Shown here: piece after piece, positions 49,893-62,895 of the stretch | Numbering within the stretch: position 1 is the stretch's first letter | Layout: each line of letters begins with the position of its first letter | NCBI GenBank assembly: GCA_032717465.1 | Contig: CM064632.1 | Span: 21,319,925 to 21,383,924, forward strand | DNA length: 64,000 bases | Origin: Coenobita brevimanus | Taxonomy: Eukaryota; Arthropoda; Malacostraca; Decapoda; Coenobitidae | Reading direction: 5' to 3' | Made by a program: the position numbers and the translations under genes | The notes under the pieces: generated by a model | The model's input: the letters and a program-made list of their open reading frames with translations, nothing else | Databases searched by the model: none | Told to the model about the DNA's origin: nothing

Positions 49893-50169
49893 ATCCATCT
49901 CTGAACTTAAAGAAAACTCTTAGACTAATGTAAACCTCTTTAATTCGTTTTTTTATTTATTCCTGCCAGCGCCATACAGGGACGCTGAGGAAATGAAGGA
50001 GTTAATGAAGGCTGTATCTAACCAATTTAAAATATCTCGTGAGGCGAACAGCTTCATTTGGGTGTTGTGAGTGTTAAAAGATAGAGAGAGAGAGATAATT
50101 AGATAGATAAATAAATATGTGGAGAGAGAGAGAGAACAGGCGAGGCACAAGGTGAAAATATAGAGACTG

Positions 50170-50640
50170 ACATTACCCGAGGGAGAAGAAACCGGGAAGT
50201 GGTAGAAGGGAGGAGGAAGAGAAATAAGAGAAAGGAGGAGGAAGATGAGGAAGAAGGGAATAGTAAGATGAGGAAGGGGAAGACTGGGAGGACGAAAGAG
50301 GGAAGAGGAAGAGGAAAAAGCTGAAGACAGGGGAGGAGTAGGAGATATGAAATAAAGTGTAAAAGAAATGACAAGAGGAAGATGGGAGGAGGAAGAGGAG
50401 GAGGGAAAGTGAGGATGAGGAGATAGATTGGGGGAGGAGGAGGGGGAGGTGGAGAGGAGGTGGAAGATGAGGAGGAAGAGGGGAGAAGGTAGATGATGGG
50501 AGGAGGAGGAAGATTAAGAGGGATATGGATGTTTGAGAATGATGGAGGAGGAGGAGGGGGAGGAGGAGGAGGAGGAAAATAAGGAGGGAAGCTAAAGATA
50601 GGAGGAATACGAAGGAAGAGATACTAAGGAGTAGCCTACA
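50170..50640. repeat. Purine-rich GGAGGA tract
   Basis: Strongly A/G-biased with GGAGGAGGA and GAAGATGAGGA words. The 161-codon minus frame is Ser/Leu-rich by composition only. Confidence 0.85.
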
Positions 50641-50899
50641 CACGAAAGAAAACAGCAACAGATCTAATGGTCCTTTAACTACTGTTTGTTATAGAGAAGA
50701 CTATAACTAGCATATCTGCGTATGAGTTGAAGATCAGAATAGCAAAGCAAAAAGGCTCCCTCGCCTCCTCCTGCCAAATCCTCCAGTTGGAGTTAGCAGG
50801 AAAAGGTAAGAAGAACCATCATGCAGGATAGAAAAACTGCCATGGAAATTTCATAGGAAAGTTAAAAAAAAAAAAAAAATCAACGGTGTTTTAAACTGT

Positions 50900-51900
50900 A
50901 AGGGAAATGTTATTTCATGACAGTGATGGACCGTTGCTATATTCTCCGTGATATGAATGAGCGGAAAGTTAATTAATGAAGTTTTCGTATTATTCAACCA
51001 TTAACTTGTTCAGCTGTTGATTTGAATCTAGGTACTTATCCAAGTCACTCTACATCTTATTACCGCATTGCAGTTTACCACATTGCTAGGCCATTTGTTC
51101 CATACATTGGCCCCTGTATTAATGAAAAAAGTGTTTTGCGACATTTGATTGAAAACATTTACTGATAATGTAACCGGTACTTCTATTTTAATTCTGTTAC
51201 TTTAACGACTGTCATATTGCCATGTACTTTAGAAAGTTTATATATATATATACTTGTATCAGATCGTCTTGCAGTCTGTGCTTTGATAAGTAACAGCCTT
51301 AGCTCCTCTAAACGATCCTTGTATGATTTGTACCTGGGTATCATTTTTGTTACTCTTCACGACCCTCTCTCTAACTTTCCCATATCGGTCTTGTAGTATG
51401 GTGATCAACCTGAACACAGTGCTCCAGATAGGGACTTACCAAGGAATTTTATAAAGTGAGAGCAATATTGCGTCTGTGCAACGCTGACTTGGCTTTAAGA
51501 TATTTGTTATTATTTTTAGATCCTTTTTCTTGGCAGTGTAATTCGTAATGTACTTAAATGTTTCCGTTTTTACTTCCAGCATTAATAACTTTGCATTTAT
51601 CAGCATTAAAAGTCTATTTGTTACGTATGAACTTAACCGAATAATTTATCAAGATATCTTTGAACTGATATACCCCTTTGTGTGTCGTATCTTCTGGGTT
51701 ACCAATTTTTGTATCGCTAACAAATTTGGATGTCTTACACCACAAACTTTCCTCAGTATCATCATACAAATCGGACTAAACTAGTGCCTATTGTTGATGT
51801 TAATATCTTATCTGTGATGTAACTAAACAATTCTTTTTGGGCTGGATATTTTGTTGTATTTGCTCTACCATTTCGATGAAGTTTGTGATATATATTTTAT
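50900..51900 (-). pseudogene. Highly decayed LINE reverse transcriptase fragment
   Basis: On the minus strand around 51780-51600, YDDTEESLWCKTSKFVSDTK followed by IGN aligns with the FADDTK catalytic region of CR1-type elements, with the Asp pair changed to SD. Further along, 51480-51290 keeps the spacing of the DNA that follows in these elements (QDRYGKVRERVVKSNKNDTQ). It is old and full of stops. Confidence 0.55.
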
Positions 51901-52724
51901 CCATTTCTTTCTTGTTTTGTAATTTGGTGAGAAGCTTCTTTTACTGTTCCACCATTTTGGTTTAGAACTCTTTTTAGATTGTGTATTACGCACTGATACA
52001 CATACATTTACTGCTGTATTAAGACAGACTGAAAACACTGTCCATGCATTGACTGAGTAATTGGTTTCCAGTTGTTAGTACCAACAATTTGTTTTAATTT
52101 CTGAAAGAATTATTGTCTGACAACAATTATATCATAAGCGAGTACAAATAAGGACAGAGGACCCGTTTAGTTCCTTTGGTGGTATGTAACATATGTAACC
52201 GTAAAACTTCTAGCACTTTTGGGTCAAACCCAGGCACTTGGTCAATCCGAACAAGCATTTAAAAGTAATAATGATAGAGAAGAGAGATGAGGATGAGTGA
52301 AGAAAATTAATGACGGAGAAAGAATAAGGCATAAATAAGAAACATAATGAAGAAGTCTATTTCTTCTCAAGGTCCTATAACTTATTCTCAGATGAATAAA
52401 ATTTGTTGATGTTAACTAAATACAATTCCACTTTTCTTATACCACAAGCTTGGTTTGATTTTTCCCAGGATGGTCTTTCTTCCATTCTTTTTTTTCCAAT
52501 CTTTTCTAATCTTCTACTTTATTCTGAAAACATATCCTATCCAAACCCAACTTGGCAGACTGACAATTTAACTTAACCCAGTACTACGAAAACAGATTAA
52601 CCTAACAAACTAACCTAACCTGATACTGACAAACCTAACCTAACCTAGACTCTCCTGGGTAACAAAAACCGTTTTGAGGAAATGAGCTTCCCGACCAAGA
52701 CGGACATTGGTACACTGAGTGATA

Positions 52725-53112
52725 CACTCAGGCTTCAGTGACTCACTCTCAGGCTCCTATGGCCCACTCTTAGGTTCCTATGACTCACTTTCAGGCTCCT
52801 ATGAGTTACTCTTAGGCTCTTGTGACTTCCTTTCAGGCTCTTATGACTCACTATCAGACCCCTATGACTAACTTTCAAGCTCCTATGGCCCATTCAGGCT
52901 CCTATGACTCACTTTCAGGCTCCTATGAATCACTCTCAGGCTCCTATGACTCTCATGCTCCTATGACTCACTTTCAGGCTCTTATGTCTCACATTCAGGC
53001 TCCTATGACTCACTTGCAGGCTCCTGTGACTCACTTTCAGGCTGCTATGACTCACTCTCAGGCTCCTGTGACTCACTCTTAGGCTCCTATGACTCATTCT
53101 CGGCTGCATAAA
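52725..53112. repeat. 21-bp minisatellite
   Basis: Units like CTCCTATGACTCACTTTCAGG repeat about 17 times, with some shortened units. Because 21 is a multiple of 3, the plus frame 52822-53082 reads as a QAPMTHF heptapeptide repeat. It starts and stops inside the array and is not a gene. Related single units occur near 59050. Confidence 0.9.
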
Positions 53113-53293
53113 TCGTCTGGGTTTAGGTGGGATAGATTTTGTCATATTTTGACCCTGAGGATAAGATATTATGGTTCCTGTAGTAGCATTGTCAGGCTCT
53201 TGTACTCATCTGAATATGCTACTCAGTTAGGCTATGCAACTCAAATCTTTCCGCCAAGTTTGGGCCGAAGCAGTAAGATTTACTTGAATTTTT

Positions 53294-53414
<121 letters not shown>

Positions 53415-53761
53415 CAAAACAATACCCCCCTGTCTCTGGCTATGGTTAATTACCTGTACTTCGCACCGACAGAACCAGATGTTATTAATAGCTCTCTGTA
53501 GCCCCCTGACCAGTAGAGGTCAGTTTTAAGTCTAGTGGTAGAAAAAAGGCTAAAGAAAAAAAATGTCGTTGGAATGAAGGGACCACTCGCTGTCTAGTAG
53601 GATTTCTCTAAGCATGCCCTCCACCCCTTCAACCTGAGGACCTCACTTCTCTGTTATTCTTGTAAGTTTCTAACGATTATAAGTACCAGTATATTAGGAT
53701 AGGCTGACAGAAGTAAAAGGGTTAAAGTCCTTCAGTAACTCCGTCCTTACTATCTTGTATG

Positions 53762-55100
53762 TAAAATCGTCCAGTAGCAGCAGGAATAAAGTGAAAAACA
53801 CGTCCTTGGCCTGACAAGAAAACCCTTTGACTTCTCTCAGTTCAGTGAAAATCGTCTGATGTTAGTATGGATGAAATAACAAATTCGTGCATAGAAAAAC
53901 ATATAATTGGGATCATTTTTAACGTTTCAGTTGTGTCATGGTTGGGACAATTTTAGTGCTCTGTATCAGCTAAAGCCAGACACATATGGCCTCACATACA
54001 GCATGAACCTATTGTGTTAAAAGGTTAATCTGTTTATTATGTCGCTGATTAAGAGTTTCGTCATAATGCAAAGCTCGTGTGATGATCCAGCGAACAGTGT
54101 CAGCGTGGAGGAGGGGGGAGGGGAGGGGGACAGAGGGAAAGGGAAGGAAGCAGGAATAGCGGGTGTGGGGAGAGAGAGGGGTAGGAAGAAGGGAGGGCGA
54201 GAGGTAGGGATGGAGAGAGGTAGGAGGGAGGGAGAAATAGGTTGGGAAGAGGCAGGAGACAGGCAGAAATGGGCGTGGGAGAGGCAGGGGACGGACAGAA
54301 GCCAGGGCTGGGGATGGAAGAAGAGGCAAGGGAAGGGTCGGATGAGGTAAATGGGAAGGGACAGAGGGGGAAGCGGCAGGGGTGGGGGAATAATGAGGAA
54401 AGGGAGAAAGAGGCAAAGGAGAGGGAAGGGAAAGGTAGTATGGAGGGAAAAGGAAGGTAGAGGGAGGGAAATAGACAGGGAGTCAGGGGAGAAGGATGAA
54501 GGGGTCAAGGAGTGAAGATGCACGGGGAAGGGAAGGGAGAGGAGGGAGAGGGAGGGGGAAGCGGTAAGGGAGAGGGGACGGGAGATGCAGGGGCTTAAAG
54601 GCAAATTTTACATTATAGGATTTGCCGTTGCTGATTCGAATATTGATAAGTGTCCATTTACCAAATCCCCGCGGCCTATAACCTCTATGTTGTTTGGCAC
54701 CTCGTCCTAAATCGTACTTGGTTAGCATCAGAGAAGGCTAATTCTGGTTGTCACTCCCCCTCTTTGTTTTTAAAAGATCAAATCATGCAGTGGATCACAT
54801 AAAGACTTATAGAGATGATAGTTATTGACAGTAAAAGACAAAATCATTTCCCCAGTTTTGCAGAACACCATTTTCTACTGGCGAAGCATAGTACAAGATC
54901 AGAGTTGAGATGCACGAAGACACTTATGATGAAATACTTCTCGTAACTCAGCTTTGTTTTGGTAGGAAGCACAACGGGGTATTGTAGCCCTCCTGGTTTG
55001 TTGTTCTTTCTACAGACAAACTCATCCCAGTTACGAGAGGAAAGATATTTAGATACTCTTCCCCTTTTTCTTTTTCCTTTCTTTGTCTTTTTCGTTCTTT
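53762..55100. other. Non-genic DNA with a purine-rich block
   Basis: No partner can be seen because the left arm has left the window. 54090-54600 is G/A-rich (GGGAGAGG and GGAAGGGA words). The Ser/Pro frames opposite are artefacts. The rest has no recognised feature. Confidence 0.65.
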
Positions 55101-55103
55101 TCT

Positions 55104-55109
55104 TCTTCT

Positions 55110-55141
<32 letters not shown>

Positions 55142-55169
55142 ACTTCTTTCTTCTTCTTCTTCTTCTTGA

Positions 55170-55216
<47 letters not shown>
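55104..55216. repeat. TTCT and ATT microsatellites
   Basis: TTCT/CTT units end at about 55165 and (ATT)n runs from 55171 to 55216, directly against the LINE fragment. Confidence 0.92.
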
Positions 55217-55217
<1 letters not shown>

Positions 55218-55590
55218 GTGGAGTGACGTGGAGGGACAGGTTGACGAATGAAGAAGTGAAGGAACGCTGTGGGGTGGATGTGGATGTGGTTGAGAAGAGT
55301 AGAAGAAATACACTGAGGTGGTTTGGACATGTGAAGAGAATGGAGAATGAAAGACTGACTAAGAGGGTGTATGTAGGTGAGGTGGAGGGAGGGAGAGCGA
55401 GAGGTAGACCGAGGATGAGGTGGAGGGATGGAGTTGAGAGGTATATGAGGGAGGGGGGGGTGAGTTGGGGGGAGGGTAGTCAGATGGTGGGTGACAGAGC
55501 GACTTGGAGGCGTTTTGTCTGTGGCCACCCTTTGCGGGATTAGGGCTTCGGGCTATAGATAGAATATAGATTATTATTATTACTAAAGAA
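55216..55590 (+). pseudogene. RTE-like LINE 3' fragment
   Basis: The plus strand encodes GVTWRDRLTNEEVKERCGVD, then NTLRWFGHVKRMENERLTKR, RGRPRMRWRDGVERYMREGG and FVCGHPLRD before a stop at about 55543. This is the C-terminus of the same family as 38797-41364 and shows the normal end that the longer copy has lost. It is followed by an ATAG-like tail and a short (ATT)n. Confidence 0.85.
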
Positions 55591-55987
55591 CAAGGTCAAT
55601 GCAGAAACTTAAGTTATCATGTCTCCTCTTCCTACAAATAAAAATGAGAGATACGAGAGAGTGCTGAACTTAATGTTGTGAATTATTTGGTACAGGGAAT
55701 TTCTTTAAGACTTCCATAGACTAATTTTGTCAATAACATCATTGTAACTTCTTAAACATTACTGATGCCAACTATGATGGAGTTGTACATAATTACATCC
55801 ATACCCTAGGCTCAGCAATGACCTTTTCTGACGTATATTTGATCCTAAAAGACGATTCTGTTTACCTGGGGAGAGTGCAGGTAGTGAAGGGATTAGTATA
55901 TATTGTTTTCAGCACTTCTGGCTCGATAATTTTGCTGCAGAGATGAGTAAAATTGTATGGAGGTAACGAGAATGAAGCGAAAAGGGC
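55591..55987. other. No recognised feature
   Basis: Ordinary A/T-rich DNA. I see no gene, repeat array or conserved motif here. Confidence 0.5.
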
Positions 55988-56208
55988 TTGTATTCTCGTA
56001 AGTGGAGGAAACTCCCTAACACCTTTTCCTAAGCGACCTGTTTTGTCTATTACGCCTTACTGCCCTTTTCTGCGCTACGTAGATCCTTCCATTATCGTCA
56101 TACACTGCATAAATAACGTACAGAAGGATATATTAACCAGCCATATCCAAAAATGAATCGCTAAGGAAGAGGTGTTAGGGAGTTTCCTTAACCGACGAGA
56201 ATATAGCT
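55988..56208. mobile_element. Fold-back family A, copy 9 (outside the paired arms)
   Basis: One of the most regular copies: GTATTCTCGTAAGTGGAGG at one end, AGGTGTTAGGGAGTTTCCTT then AACCGACGAGAATA at the other, with TATCCAAAAATGAATCGCTA inside. It is useful as a reference for the family. Confidence 0.85.
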
Positions 56209-56266
56209 AAGGAAGTAACGACATAAGAGAATATGACGGTGAAATGACGTGAAGTATGTTGTTATA

Positions 56267-56270
<4 letters not shown>

Positions 56271-56357
<87 letters not shown>
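56271..56357. repeat. (GA)n and (CA)n microsatellites
   Basis: GA 56271-56319 and CA 56327-56357, separated by TGAATCA. Confidence 0.95.
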
Positions 56358-56358
<1 letters not shown>

Positions 56359-56445
56359 CACAGAGAGACAGACACAGCACTTGACCCAGATGTGATTAGG
56401 ACGTGGACAATTAATGGTTTGGGATTTAGCGATACGTCCTAGTCT

Positions 56446-56890
56446 ATCAGGTGTGTAAGTACGTGTCAAGTGTGGTGTCAATACGTGTCATGTGTGGCGT
56501 CAGTGCGTGTCATGTGTGGTGTCAGTGCGTGTCATATGTGGTGTCAATGCGTGTCAAGTGTGGTGTCAGTGCGTGTCAAGTGTGGTGTCACTGCGTGTCA
56601 AGTGTGGTGTCAGTGCGTGTCAAGTGTGGTGGCAATGCGTGTCAGGTGTGGTGTCAGTGCGTGTCAAGTGTGGTGTCAATGCGTGTCAAGTGTGGTGTCA
56701 ATGTATGTCGAGTGTGGTGTCAATCCGTGTCAAGTATGTCAGTGCGTGTCAAGTGTGATGTCAATGTATGTCGAGTGTGGTGTCAATGTGTGTCAAGTAT
56801 GGTGTCAGTGCGTGTCAAGTGTGGTGTCTGCGTGTCAAGTATGGTGTCAGTGCGTGTCAAGTGTGGTGCCAATGCGTGTCAAGTATGGAG
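56446..56890. repeat. 22-bp minisatellite, about 20 copies
   Basis: Units like GTGCGTGTCAAGTGTGGTGT plus CA repeat. The 22-bp period steps the frame each time, so all three plus frames stay open (159, 156 and 88 codons) with the same 22-residue Val/Ser/Cys/Gln repeat. These are not independent genes. Confidence 0.93.
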
Positions 56891-56949
56891 GTGCTTTCGT
56901 CTGGTCTTGTTTTGCTGTGTTCATATGTAGTCATTATTAACACCTTAAT

Positions 56950-57584
56950 CCCATTACTTTAGTTTTCTGTTTAATTTACTTCAAGGCTGTTTTTTTTTTT
57001 TTTTTTTTTTTTTTTAGGTGTAAGATTCTCAAACATTTTGATCACTTCCCTATTTAATATTTGATTTTGTAGGATGAACTTGAGACTTGAGAAGGTTCTA
57101 CTTTCTCTTTTCCTGGTCCATTCTGTAAAGTAGATCATGTAACTTATAATAATTTTCTTCGTAACTCTTTTATTCCCAAGAACAACAGGAAATACAGGTA
57201 TATTTTTCACTCTCTTTCATCCTGCGAAATAAAACATAGACACGACCGAAGATGCATCGTAAGGTAGTTCGTAAGTTAGTGTGTTTATATCGTAAACTGT
57301 GTCGATGTGAGAGCGATAAAAATACACTAAGAATGTTAAGGTGTAATATATAAAATAAAACGCTTCGGAAGAGGTGTTACTGACCCTTCTGTCCCTCTTT
57401 CACTATGACTTTCAATTCAGTGACCTTTTTATTATATTTGTTCAGTCTCCAAACTATTTAATTCACCAAGCATGTTCTATTTCAATTCTTGCCTCTTCCA
57501 GACGATTATATTTATACTCCTCATCGACGACGCTATTTTCTGTTTTATGCTTGGTATTTACAGAGATCATTGATAATATCGTTA
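56950..57584. other. Poly-T run and partial family A end
   Basis: A 25-bp T run at 56991-57015 and a partial family A end at 57330-57385 (GGTGTAATATATAAAATAAA). No gene. Confidence 0.6.
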
Positions 57585-57791
57585 TCATCATTTTTCTTAT
57601 TCTCATCATCATCATCTTTTTCCTTCTCTTCCTCTTCCTCCTCCTCCTCCTCCTCCTCCTCATTATCATCATCATCATCATCCTTATCATCCTCATCATC
57701 ATCATCATTCTTAGCCTAATCATCATCATAATCGTTATTCTTCTTCTCCTCCTCCTCCTCCTCCTTCTCCTCCACATCATCATCATCATCG

Positions 57792-57835
<44 letters not shown>

Positions 57836-57876
57836 TTCATCGTCATCGTCATTATCAGTCTTAACCTCATTATCAT

Positions 57877-57907
<31 letters not shown>

Positions 57908-57935
57908 ATTCTTATCGTCATCATCATCATTCCAG
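57585..57935. repeat. (ATC)n/(TCC)n microsatellite field
   Basis: ATC, TTC and TCC trinucleotides alternate. Poly-Ile, poly-Ser and poly-Met frames on both strands are artefacts. Confidence 0.93.
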
Positions 57936-58039
57936 CAATCTCCACTGTGAGGTAATTGTCATGGGTTATCACTACCAACTTTGCCCGAAATTATGTTCTT
58001 CTGTGGCTTATACCGCGTAGGTCAGTGGCATAAAGCGAC

Positions 58040-58180
58040 AGTACAATGGCTCAACATCCTTCGCATAGCACTCCTTCGTTGCTAGGGTCATAATTCTAGT
58101 CTTAATTTCTTGTTATACTTCAGCATTAATTATGGAGAGATGACAATTTCTGGCCAAGTTAGCGTACAACAAGTATAGTC
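58040..58180. repeat. Family B dispersed repeat
   Basis: GCATAGCACTCCTTCGTTGC, TTATGGAGAGATGACAATTT and TGGCCAAGTT match the family B words seen at 7300, 23690, 31430, 45815, 49430 and 62190. It is non-coding. Confidence 0.6.
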
Positions 58181-58329
58181 GGTCTAGGTCATCACAGTAA
58201 ATTAAAGTACTTCAGCACGCTATCACCTCAAACTGTTCGAACACTAAGGTGACTGAGATTAGGACTGTCTCTATGAGTGAAGGCGTTAATGAAGGCGTTA
58301 TTTAACCCCTCCAGTTTAAGAAATTCTCT

Positions 58330-58490
58330 AAGGTATCAGTGTCCAGTACCCTCAAAGGTAGATGACCATCCTATTCCCTTGATGGCATTCACTGATGGAA
58401 CACCTTCCGTCATCACTTGAGGATCGAACCTTCTCTACGCCGTCTTTCCCACTGGGGCATTCTAACCACCAGACCACCAGGCGAAATTGT
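58330..58490 (-). mobile_element. Probable tRNA-derived SINE
   Basis: On the minus strand CGCCTGGTGGTCTGGTGGTT starts a tRNA-like head. A B-box-like GGTTCGATCC lies at 58421-58430. It resembles the GCGCCTGGTGGTTTA head at 60250 but is a different sequence after about 20 bases. Ends and target duplication were not resolved. Confidence 0.5.
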
Positions 58491-58614
58491 GTTATACTTT
58501 TGCTACATTGCATTTTTTTCATCTGTAGGAAGACATCTTGTAACTGGTTTGTGTGTTCCATCTTCCAAATCCCAGGATGAACGTCCTAAGTACATTATAC
58601 ACTCTACTCCCTTC

Positions 58615-58815
58615 ACTCTAAGTTGACCTAAAATCTCCGTCTGTCCATCTTAAATGCTGAGTTGTTGCATTAGATTGGCACAGTAATTTGATGCTAATCA
58701 CGAGGATGTGCTGTGGAAAGGATGTAGAGCCACAACATAATCTGACTTTGCCCATTCAATTACGTGATACGAACTGCAAAAGGACGACAATCTGGGCCAA
58801 GTTGAAGTGAAATGA
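58615..58815. repeat. Family B dispersed repeat, long copy
   Basis: CCATCTTAAATGCTGAGTTG, GATGCTAATCACGAGGATGT and AAAGGACGACAATCTGGGCC show the two halves of the family in one piece. Confidence 0.6.
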
Positions 58816-59590
58816 GTATCTGCTACCGTCAGACATTTTTGTTCAGATTTGGTGAGATCACACTGAAAGAGATAGTTGTAATCATCATCGACTACACCAC
58901 GAGATGTCTTTCCAGAGATGAATAAACCCAGCTGCCATGTGTAATGCCTTTTTTTACATCAACATAGGTTTTCGCAACAGCATACGAGTCAATAATACCG
59001 TGCCGTGTACCAAAATAATCTCTGAGGAATTCTTAACACTGAGGCTTCTATGACTCATTCTTAGCTGAGTAAAATCGTCGGATATTAAGTGGAAAATAGT
59101 ACCAAAGTTGTCTTGGCTGTGGGAAAGTTAAGACATTGTATTGAAAGAATCGACATGATTTATGTGGACGATTGAACAGTGAATATCCACAGACAAGGAC
59201 AGAGGAGACTGATGTGTCGTGGGAGATGGGGTCGTTTCGATTATGAATACTAATGCTCAGAGGGTCTTTGTCGAGGGCATTTCCTTCAGGATGGAGTTTT
59301 GGGAAAGAGATAGGCAGATAGGGAATAGAGAGAGAGAAGAATATAAAGAGGGTTGAGAGAGGAATATAAAGTAAGTGTATGTGTGTGGGGGGGGGCTGTG
59401 TTTATATTTGTGCTCAGTCAAGTACTAGGAAAACTATAAAAAAAAAAAAAAAAAAAAGTATTGCTCGAATTTCCACTTGTATAGTGAAGATTACAGGTAG
59501 ATGGTACCATGTGTTAAGGGAGGATGTGGTGAACGTTCAGCATATGCACAGGCACACACAGGCAGAAGCGTTAGCAGACACGCACACAGA
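58816..59590. other. Non-genic DNA with short G and A runs
   Basis: A G run at 59386-59393 and poly-A at 59437-59457. No gene is recognised. Confidence 0.55.
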
Positions 59591-59595
59591 CTTAG

Positions 59596-59597
<2 letters not shown>

Positions 59598-59694
<97 letters not shown>

Positions 59695-59722
59695 CACACA
59701 CACACAAAAACACACACACACA

Positions 59723-59803
<81 letters not shown>

Positions 59804-59828
59804 GCACGCACGCAAGCACGCACGCGCA
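59598..59828. repeat. (CA)n compound microsatellite
   Basis: CA runs are interrupted three times by CAAAAA at 59689-59728, then continue to about 59800 and end in CACG units. His-Thr and Val-Cys frames are artefacts. Confidence 0.95.
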
Positions 59829-59951
59829 GTAGATTAAAGAACTTTGTATATTCAGCCACAGTCTGAACTGAATAAATAACCCGAAAATTATTATTAATAA
59901 CAATAAAATTATTATAATTATAATTATAATTTATTGTTATTATTATTATTT

Positions 59952-60463
59952 TGTGGTAGGTGGGGGCGCTCACCACCCACTCACTCAATGTAGTGTTGCT
60001 CTCGGGTGTCTACCCTTTCCTTACCTCCATCCATCTTTCCTTCCATCCTCTTCTGTCTTTCTTTCCTTCAGTCTTTCCTCGTCCTTCTGCCTACAGGTGA
60101 CTTTACACTCCCTCTTCTCTCTTTCCTTCATTCTTTCCTCTTCCTGCTGCATGTGGGTGACTCTACACTGAGTGACAAGCCAAATGGTTTCCTGTACACC
60201 AGGAAACCATTTACTACGCTAGGTGGTAACCATATAATCAAATTATGGCGCCTGGTGGTTTAGTGGGTAATTATTGCACTCTAATCAGATTGAGCCGGTG
60301 AAGGTTTATATCCAAGGGATGGTTTGGGTTTATAGCACACGTAATGCCACTCAGGGATGAGTGAGGCAGGGCACTCTCATCTTAAATGTTATGACCAGCT
60401 GCCTAGCCTTGGGCTCCTACGCTCCTCATGGGGCAACGTAGGAATGGATGATGGGTGGAAGGA
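59952..60463 (+). mobile_element. tRNA-related SINE, second copy
   Basis: Same family as 30737-31247: GCGCTCACCACCCACTCACT near the start, the AAATGGTTTCCTG/CAGGAAACCATTT hairpin at about 60182-60212, A-box-like TGGTTTAGTGG (60256-60266), B-box-like GGTTTATATCC (60303-60313), and a GATG-type tail next to (ATT)n. ATT-rich DNA on both sides may represent the target. Confidence 0.85.
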
Positions 60464-60516
60464 TTATTATTATTATTATTATTATTAATATTATTATTAT
60501 TATTATTTTTTATTAT
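60464..60516. repeat. (ATT)n microsatellite
   Basis: ATT units with one AAT change directly follow the SINE tail. Confidence 0.93.
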
Positions 60517-60688
60517 TATTTACTTATATTGGTATTACGCATACATATCACAGGAAATGGGACACTGCTACATTACACAGGCAGACACTCGCGCACATAG
60601 ACACAAGTATAGGCCTAAAGACGCTGAAGCACACACACCCAGCCATACATGTATCCATCCACAAACAGACGTTCCCCCCCCTCACCCA

Positions 60689-61064
<376 letters not shown>

Positions 61065-61210
61065 ATGGAGGCTACTGGTGCTTCCTCTCCACTTTTAATT
61101 TCCGCCTCATTAACTGACCGGAAATGCTGAGGCTTATCAACGCTTGACTATAAATCAAGAGGAAAAAATATTAATGAGCGCCACTGAGAGCTGCTCCGCC
61201 CCACCCCCCT

Positions 61211-61211
61211 C

Positions 61212-61262
<51 letters not shown>

Positions 61263-61264
61263 AC
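61211..61264. repeat. (CT)n-(CA)n compound microsatellite
   Basis: CT to 61238, then CA to 61264. Confidence 0.93.
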
Positions 61265-62570
61265 TAATATTATATTCCAGCTAACACCAGACTGCTATAT
61301 TCAGTTGAGTGTAATTCATAATACCTTGGAGTGGGATATTCAAACATTATTTTCTATGATCGATTCCCTGCCATGACTTGGAATTTTTTTTTCCTTTTTT
61401 TATGGGACAAACTAAACAAGGGAATACTTTGCACTCCTTTCTCTGATCTTCCTGCAGAAAAGAGATTTAATCCTGCAGTAATTTTCGTCTCGTAACTAAG
61501 ATATAAAGTTAGAACATGATCCAGTGAAAGATTCGAAAGCCTCCTTGTCCTTCCTGTAAATCAACACCTGAGTTACGCCAGGGAATGGGTCGTATGTGCG
61601 TTTGTGTGTCCCAGTCCTGAGTGATAATTGTGACATCATTAGCCTCATCCGAATCTGGGAAACTCTAGTATTTTATTGTGGACAACGCCATGTAATACAA
61701 CCGAGAATGCTTTATACGAACCTGTGTCAGTCCACCAATACAGTTACCTCTTATAAAGTTGGCTAACTCTAAATGATTTTATTCAACTTGATGGTGACAT
61801 CTGGTAGTCAAATGGGAAATGAAGTTTGCATAATATTTTTTCCATTGCGAAAAATCTCTAAGGTGAGTACAATTATCTAGTGACATCAAGAACTAGATAG
61901 AAAAGACGTCATCACAGTGAAGGGATTAAGTCTTTTAGTGCACTGTTGTCTTATTTCAGCTTATTCTGGTTTCCGCCATTTGTCACCACTCAGCTAAGGG
62001 ATTTTTTTTTAAACTGGAGAGATTATGTTTAGCTTCTATATTCATCCTTCCACTGTGATGGGTCTCCTTTGGGTTGAAAAAAATTGTGTGCAGGCGCAAA
62101 AATGATGCCAGAGCTACAGGTTTTTTTTTCAATAAACTGGCCCAAATTTTCGTCTCTTTGTTGCCTATTTCACATACCCCGTTGGCAGAAACCACTTTTT
62201 CATGACTAATATTGTATTCTAATATTAATTTGATATTATAATTTAGCACTCATAATGGAGAGATGACAGTTTTAATCCAGGTTAGAGTAAAAGCAGCATA
62301 GTACAGACAAGCATAATGGATACTGACATACTAGCTGTGTGTTGCTCTGCTAGGATCTCGAGCGCCAAGTCCTCTGTGATCCTTGCGTGTACAGCGGATT
62401 CTTTGTTCTGTGCTCATCTCAGGTTTGCAGCCACTCTTATAGACTATTTGATCCCTTCACTGAGAGATACTGAGGCTCATTTGATTTCTTTGGTATGTAG
62501 GATTATCTGGCGCAGTTAATCCCTTACCCCTACTTACCAACCCCTCTACCTGATTATCTTCCTACTTATT
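61265..62570. other. Non-genic DNA with one family B copy
   Basis: Family B is at about 62130-62290 (CCCAAATTTTCGTCTCTTTG and ATAATGGAGAGATGACAGTT). Elsewhere I see no array and no coding domain. Confidence 0.55.
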
Positions 62571-62895
62571 GAACCTCCCTTTCTTGCCACCTACTTAACT
62601 ACTGCTCTACCTACTTTCACACCTACCTCCTTTCCTGCCTTCTTTCCTGCCTACCTCCTTTCTTGCCTACTTTCCTACCTACCTCCTTTCCTAATTCCCT
62701 GTCTTCCTATATATCTTCCATTCTTCCTGTCTTCCTTCCTACCTTCAGATCTACTTTCCTAGCTTCTTACCCATCTGCCTTCCTACCTCCCTGCTGATCT
62801 CCCTGCTTCCCTGTCTACTTTGCTACTTACCCACTTACCTCCCTGCCTGCTTGCCTACCTGCTGCCTACCTCCCTACCTGCCTCCCTGCTTGTCT
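62570..62895. repeat. Pyrimidine-rich CCTACCT/CCTGCCT repeat
   Basis: Short CCTACCTCC, TTTCCTGCC and TACTTTCCTA words recur without a fixed period. Confidence 0.85.

Noticed and set aside
57374..57978. 193-codon Ile/Ser-rich and 171-codon Met/Arg-rich frames
   Set aside because: They are readings of the ATC/TCC trinucleotide field on both strands.
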